A stretch of 64,000 nucleotides of DNA from contig NZ_SMRO01000001.1 in the NCBI RefSeq assembly GCF_004359985.1, positions 2,270,193 through 2,334,192 on the forward strand, written 5' to 3'. The notes under the pieces are model-generated. The model ran no database searches and was not told where the DNA came from. It was given only the letters and a program-made list of their open reading frames with translations. A program made the translations under genes and the position numbers. Shown here piece after piece: positions 60,133-64,000 of this stretch. The stretch is from Paraburkholderia flava (GTDB taxonomy: Bacteria > Pseudomonadota > Gammaproteobacteria > Burkholderiales > Burkholderiaceae). Each line of letters begins with the position of its first letter. Positions within the stretch are counted from its first letter, which is position 1.

Positions 60133-61077
60133 ATGACGTTAAGCCTTGCTGCATCGAACGAACTCGAACTCGACATTCATCCGGTGACCGGCCGCATCGG
60201 CGCCGAAATTCATGGCGTGCGATTGTCCAGCGAACTGGAGCCCGCGACGATCGACGCGATTCGCGCCGCGCTGCTGCGTCACAAGGTGATTTTCTTTCGC
60301 GACCAGACGCATCTGACCGACAGCGAGCAGGAAGCCTTCGCGAAACGGCTCGGCAATCCGGTCTCGCATCCGACGGTGCCCGTGATCGACGGCACCGACT
60401 ATCTGCTCGAACTCGATTCGCATCGCGGTGGCCGCGCGAATTCGTGGCATACGGATGTGACCTTCGTCGACGACTATCCGCAGGCGTCGATTCTGCGCGG
60501 TGTGACGATTCCCGACGTGGGCGGCGACACGGTGTGGGCGAATACCGCGACCGCGTATCAGGATTTGCCGCCCGCGCTGCAGGCGCTTGCCGAGCAGTTG
60601 TGGGCCGTGCACAGCAACGAGTACGACTACGCGAATCATGCGAACGGCGGCGGCGAGCGTGGCCGTGACGTCGAAGCGGTGAAGCGGTATCGCGAGCAGT
60701 TCGTGTCGACGCGCTACGAGACCGAGCATCCGGTCGTGCGCGTGCATCCGGAGACCGGCGAAAGAACGCTGATTCTCGGGCACTTCATCAAGCATTTCAT
60801 CGGCGTGACGCCGAGCGCTTCCGCGCATCTGTTCGAACTGCTGCAGGGCTACGTGACGCGTCTCGAGAACATCGTGCGTTGGCGCTGGCGTGCAGGCGAT
60901 GTCGCGATCTGGGACAACCGCGCGACGCAGCATTACGCAGTGAACGATTATGGCGACGCGCATCGTGTCGTGCGTCGCGTGACGATTGCCGGCGATGTGC
61001 CGGTGAGCGTCGATGGACGACGTAGCGTGACGCGACGTCGCGAGCAGAATCCGGCGTTCGCGACACGCGCGGCGTAG
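60133..61077 (+). CDS. TauD/TfdA-family alpha-ketoglutarate-dependent dioxygenase
   Basis: 314 residues with GGAGA before ATG at 60133. Fe(II) facial triad starts at H106-x-D108 (SWHTDVTF); the distal histidine and arginine are in WDNRATQHYAVNDYG and HRVVRRVTI. The N-terminus LDIHPVTGRIGAEIHGVRLS is the common start of TauD-like enzymes. Oxidises taurine, alkyl sulfates or a related substrate with O2 and 2-oxoglutarate; no sulfonate transporter lies nearby, so the substrate is open. Confidence 0.9.
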   Translation: MTLSLAASNELELDIHPVTGRIGAEIHGVRLSSELEPATIDAIRAALLRHKVIFFRDQTHLTDSEQEAFAKRLGNPVSHPTVPVIDGTDYLLELDSHRGGRANSWHTDVTFVDDYPQASILRGVTIPDVGGDTVWANTATAYQDLPPALQALAEQLWAVHSNEYDYANHANGGGERGRDVEAVKRYREQFVSTRYETEHPVVRVHPETGERTLILGHFIKHFIGVTPSASAHLFELLQGYVTRLENIVRWRWRAGDVAIWDNRATQHYAVNDYGDAHRVVRRVTIAGDVPVSVDGRRSVTRRREQNPAFATRAA

Positions 61078-61102
61078 CGTTTTTTCTGTCGACGGACTGC
61101 GC

Positions 61103-61687
61103 TTATTCCGGCAGGATCGCGCGGCCTTGTGTGAGGTCGCGCAACGCGATGCGTGCGCTGTCGAGCGCGGTTGCCGGCAGACGGATCGACAGTCGCACGT
61201 TCATGCCGTGTTCGCCCGCTTCAAGCACGTAGTGCTGCTGTTCGATCCAGCGACGCACGCGCGCTTCGTCCGCATACCCGACTTCAACCTCCAGACTCAC
61301 CTGCACGATACGTTCGATCAACTGCGCGTCCAGCAGCGCACCCGCGATCGCGTCGGTGTATGCGCGCACGAGCCCGCCCGCACCGAGCTTGATGCCGCCG
61401 TAGTAGCGGATCACCGCGCCGAGCACGCCTTCCAGATCGTGATGCCGCAGCACTTCGAGAATCGGCCGGCCGGCGGTGCCTGACGGCTCGCCGTCGTCGG
61501 ACATGCCCGATTGACCGCCTGCAAGCAACGCCCAGCACACGTGAGTCGCCGTGGGATGCGCATCGCGCAGGCGGCGTAGTTCGTCCATTGCCGCGTCGCG
61601 GTCGTTTACCGGAATCGCATGTCCGATGAAACGGCTCTTGCGGATGTCGAGTTCGTGAGTGGTGGGAGCGGCTAGCGAGTGGGGCAT
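61103..61687 (-). CDS. YigZ/IMPACT-family protein (UPF0029)
   Basis: 194 residues. IMPACT domain with RKSRFIGHA, HVCWALLAGGQSGMSDDGEP and GTAGRPILEVL, plus a C-terminal DUF1949-type domain. Universally conserved YigZ-type protein possibly tied to translation stress; a housekeeping gene. Convergent with the TauD-type gene. Confidence 0.92.
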   Translation of the reverse strand: MPHSLAAPTTHELDIRKSRFIGHAIPVNDRDAAMDELRRLRDAHPTATHVCWALLAGGQSGMSDDGEPSGTAGRPILEVLRHHDLEGVLGAVIRYYGGIKLGAGGLVRAYTDAIAGALLDAQLIERIVQVSLEVEVGYADEARVRRWIEQQHYVLEAGEHGMNVRLSIRLPATALDSARIALRDLTQGRAILPE

Positions 61688-61714
61688 GTCGGGTGGAGGA
61701 AGCTGAGCCCGGAA

Positions 61715-62608
61715 TTATCCAACAGATCGGGATGACGGCCACGCGTGACTCATTGCTCGCACGGCTTCGAGCAATCCATCGACGGCAGCATCGATCACCG
61801 TCGTCCGCCTGTCCCGTGCATAGAGCCCGTATTGCACGAGCAACGGCGCAGGTACACCCGCTGACTCATCGAGCGTTCGCATCGTCGCGGTGCCGATCGA
61901 TTCCGGCGGCAGCACGCCGATCCCCAGACCGCTTTCTATTGCAGCGTGTAGCGCGGTCACGCTCTGACTGGTGAACGTCACGCGATGTTCGCGACCTTGT
62001 GCCGCGAGCGCATCGATCATCCGTCGACGCCACAGGCAGGACGCCGCGAATGCCACGAGATCGAGCGGCCGTTCGGGGTTCGGCGCGTAGTCTGTCGCGC
62101 ACACCCATTGCAGTTCGACGTTCCATGTCGTCAACGCATCGGCGGTCACGGCAGAGGTTGGCGCGATCATCACGTCCAGCGCGTCGTCGCTCCAGATCGT
62201 GCCGAGCGCGAGGCTGTCGTTCACGACGACGTCGAGATGAATGTCCGGGTGCGCGCGATGCAGACGGCCCAGCGCAGCCGGCAGGGTCGCGGTGGCGATT
62301 TCCTCGGCGAGCCCGATGCGCACATTGCCGCTGATCGCGGCTTCCTGCAGACGATCGGCCGCTTCGTCGCCCAGCGCGAGGATACGCGTTGCGTAGCTGA
62401 GAAAAAGCTCGCCGTCGGCGGTCGGCACGACACCGCGTCCGGTGCGCTGGAACAACCGGCGCTCAAGCAGGCTTTCGAGCCGGCGCATCTGCATGCTCAA
62501 CGCGGACTGCGTGCGGCCCGTCTGCATCGCGACACGATTCAGGCTGCCTTGCCGGCAGACCGCCACATATGTGCGAAGCAGGTCGAGACCAATTTGCTCC
62601 GATATCAT
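61715..62608 (-). CDS. LysR-family regulator divergent from quinone oxidoreductase
   Basis: 297 residues. Winged helix with GSLNRVAMQTGRTQSALSMQ near the N-terminus, then the effector domain with VRIGLAEEIATATLPAALGR. Divergent from the zinc-free quinone oxidoreductase gene across 135 bp and probably its regulator. Confidence 0.88.
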   Translation of the reverse strand: MISEQIGLDLLRTYVAVCRQGSLNRVAMQTGRTQSALSMQMRRLESLLERRLFQRTGRGVVPTADGELFLSYATRILALGDEAADRLQEAAISGNVRIGLAEEIATATLPAALGRLHRAHPDIHLDVVVNDSLALGTIWSDDALDVMIAPTSAVTADALTTWNVELQWVCATDYAPNPERPLDLVAFAASCLWRRRMIDALAAQGREHRVTFTSQSVTALHAAIESGLGIGVLPPESIGTATMRTLDESAGVPAPLLVQYGLYARDRRTTVIDAAVDGLLEAVRAMSHAWPSSRSVG

Positions 62609-62743
62609 TTTCGTTGAACTCTGATGTGATCGTCAGCAGTCTACAAACATCGTTCACCGGACGCTATCTTCCTTTCGCTGCGAGTGCACAACGCCATCCC
62701 GCACCGAACCCGGCACGCACACCGTGCCCGACCAGGAGGAAAC

Positions 62744-63715
62744 ATGAAAGCGATCCGTGTCCATCGTCACGGCGGCCCCGATGTGCTGACGTTTGAAGAC
62801 GTCGATATCGGCCGGCCAGGCCCCGGCGAGGTCCGCGTGCGCAATCGCGCGATCGGTCTGAACTTCGTCGACATCTACTTTCGCACCGGTGCGTATGCGC
62901 CGCCTGCGCTGCCGTTCATTCCCGGCAACGAAGGTGCGGGCGAGGTCGTCGAGGTCGGCGCGGGCGTCGAGGATTTCGCGCCGGGCGATCGGGTGGCGTA
63001 TGTCGGCACGCTCGGTGCGTATGCCGACGAGCGCATCGTCCCCACGCATTTTCTCGTGCGCCTGCCCGATGCAATCGACTTCGAGACCGGCGCCGCGATG
63101 ATGCTGAAGGGGCTGACCGCGCAGTATCTGCTGCGTCGTACGTTTCGCGTCGAAGCGGGGCAGACCGTGCTCGTGCATGCGGCGGCGGGGGGCGTCGGTA
63201 CGATCGTCGCGCAGTGGGCAAAACATCTGGGGGCGACGGTGATCGGCACGGTCGGTTCGGCGGAAAAAGCGCTGCTCGCGCGCGAGAGCGGTTGCGATCA
63301 CGTGATCGAATATGGACGCGAAGATTTTGCTGCGCGCGTGAAGGAGATCACGAACGGCGAGGGTTGCCATGTCGTCTACGATGGTGTCGGCAAAGCGACT
63401 TTCCTTGCATCGCTCGATTGCTTGCGACGCTTCGGTCACTTCGTTAACTTCGGTTCGGCGTCGGGCGCGATCGACGCATTCGATCTCGCTCTGTTGATGA
63501 AGAAGGGTTCGCTCTTCGCGACATCGCAACTGCTGTTCGATCATCTCGTGCGGCGTGAAGACGTGCTCGCGATGAGCGACGAACTGTTTGGCGTGGTCGC
63601 GAGCGGTGCAGTGAAAATTGCGGTTCCGTCGTGCGTGCCGCTCGCCGACGCGGCATCGGCGCATCGGCGACTCGAAGCGCGGCAGACGACGGGTGCCACG
63701 GTACTACTGCCTTAA
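62744..63715 (+). CDS. NADPH:quinone oxidoreductase, QOR type
   Basis: 323 residues from ATG at 62744, with AGGAGG upstream. Zinc-free MDR family: GLNFVDIYFRTGAY and IPGNEGAGEV are the QOR substrate region, and the nucleotide site is VHAAAGGVGTIVAQWAK. Reduces quinones with NADPH by one- or two-electron transfer in the cytosol. Confidence 0.9.
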   Translation: MKAIRVHRHGGPDVLTFEDVDIGRPGPGEVRVRNRAIGLNFVDIYFRTGAYAPPALPFIPGNEGAGEVVEVGAGVEDFAPGDRVAYVGTLGAYADERIVPTHFLVRLPDAIDFETGAAMMLKGLTAQYLLRRTFRVEAGQTVLVHAAAGGVGTIVAQWAKHLGATVIGTVGSAEKALLARESGCDHVIEYGREDFAARVKEITNGEGCHVVYDGVGKATFLASLDCLRRFGHFVNFGSASGAIDAFDLALLMKKGSLFATSQLLFDHLVRREDVLAMSDELFGVVASGAVKIAVPSCVPLADAASAHRRLEARQTTGATVLLP

Positions 63716-63861
63716 CATTTCGTGCGCTGTGCAACGCACGACAAATCCATTTCCACACTTCATCAAAGAAGCTCAAAAGTACCCACTCCCGTTAGACGCC
63801 CGCTTAAGCTGCGCCATCCGTGCCGGACGACCCGGCGTGCATGACACCGCATACGAAAAGT

Positions 63862-63880
63862 TTTAGTCGACACGACTAAA
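63862..63880. promoter_or_regulatory. 19-bp dyad near the right edge
   Basis: TTTAGTCG-ACA-CGACTAAA is a perfect inverted repeat with 8-bp arms in the region between the quinone oxidoreductase stop and the probable gene start at 63981. No T-tract, so an operator for the gene that runs off the window is the better reading. Confidence 0.5.
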
Positions 63881-63980
63881 CATCGTGTGCGTCATGCACG
63901 CAGGTCGCACCGGATGAATACAAAAACACGGACCCGCCGAAGTGCCGGGCGATCGAGGCACGCTAACGAGGAGAGACGAT

Positions 63981-64000
63981 GTGAAGCGAAGCACTGTGAG
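63981..64000 (+). CDS. Probable start of a gene running off the window
   Basis: GAGGAGA at 63968-63974 is followed six bases later by GTG at 63981, reading M-K-R-S-T-V with the rest outside. An overlapping ATG at 63979 is followed at once by a stop and is not usable. The basic start would fit a signal peptide. Too short to identify. Confidence 0.35.

Noticed and set aside
1..64000. CRISPR arrays, rRNA, tRNA, insertion sequences, integrases, replication origin
   Set aside because: Looked for regularly spaced repeats, transposase-like proteins and conserved RNA stretches while reading; none was convincing. Short inverted repeats found are single operators or hairpins.

Overview
The window reads as a high-GC betaproteobacterial chromosome segment, most likely Burkholderiaceae and closest in flavour to Paraburkholderia. 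This rests on codon usage, dense metabolic and regulatory genes, a luxI-rsaL-luxR quorum-sensing arrangement, an alpha-ketoglutarate semialdehyde dehydrogenase/SMP-30 sugar-acid operon, a pcaIJBDC beta-ketoadipate operon and lysine-rich small proteins. I saw no rRNA, tRNA, CRISPR array, insertion sequence, integrase or phage gene.

Layout. 1-2.0 kb: truncated EgtB/SenA-type enzyme and a universal stress protein. 2.3-4.6 kb: FadR-type GntR regulator with an MFS transporter. 4.7-7.5 kb: quorum-sensing island (LuxR, LuxI, RsaL, second LuxR) with a tandemly duplicated lux-box region. 8.0-11.7 kb: sugar-acid operon (DapA-type lyase/dehydratase, KGSA dehydrogenase, SMP-30 lactonase) whose promoter carries a FadR-type GntR operator. 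11.7-17.4 kb: atypical SDR, hypotheticals, serine acetyltransferase, AraC/EamA pair, folE. 17.5-22.7 kb: LysR regulator and pcaI-pcaJ-(terminator)-pcaB-pcaD-pcaC. 22.8-39.4 kb: nicotinate catabolic island. 39.5-54 kb: regulators with divergent partners (MocR/omega-aminotransferase, HxlR/NmrA, AraC/MFS, ArsR operon, LysR/NmrA). 54-56.3 kb: a large secreted lipoprotein glycoside hydrolase. 57-59.9 kb: MarR operon (hydrolase, membrane protein, MFS) behind a 38-bp palindrome. 60-64 kb: TauD-type dioxygenase, YigZ, LysR/quinone oxidoreductase, and the probable first codons of another gene.

The most interesting unit is 22.8-39.4 kb. Its genes fit a complete uptake-and-catabolism module for nicotinate by the reductive/hydrolytic route known from the anaerobe Eubacterium barkeri (6-hydroxynicotinate reductase, enamidase). 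Here that route is joined to an aerobic-type nicotinate dehydrogenase with three c-type haem motifs (NicAB-like). A divergently transcribed NADPH:ferredoxin reductase plus 7Fe ferredoxin could feed electrons to the reductase. An ApbE-superfamily UPF0280 protein directly downstream of the reductase is a candidate flavin transferase for it: the E. barkeri enzyme carries covalent flavin, and the N-terminus here has a near-consensus flavinylation motif. Two tandem DUF1185 proteins and a LivHM-fused ABC transporter complete the unit. These functional links are inferences from family membership and gene order.
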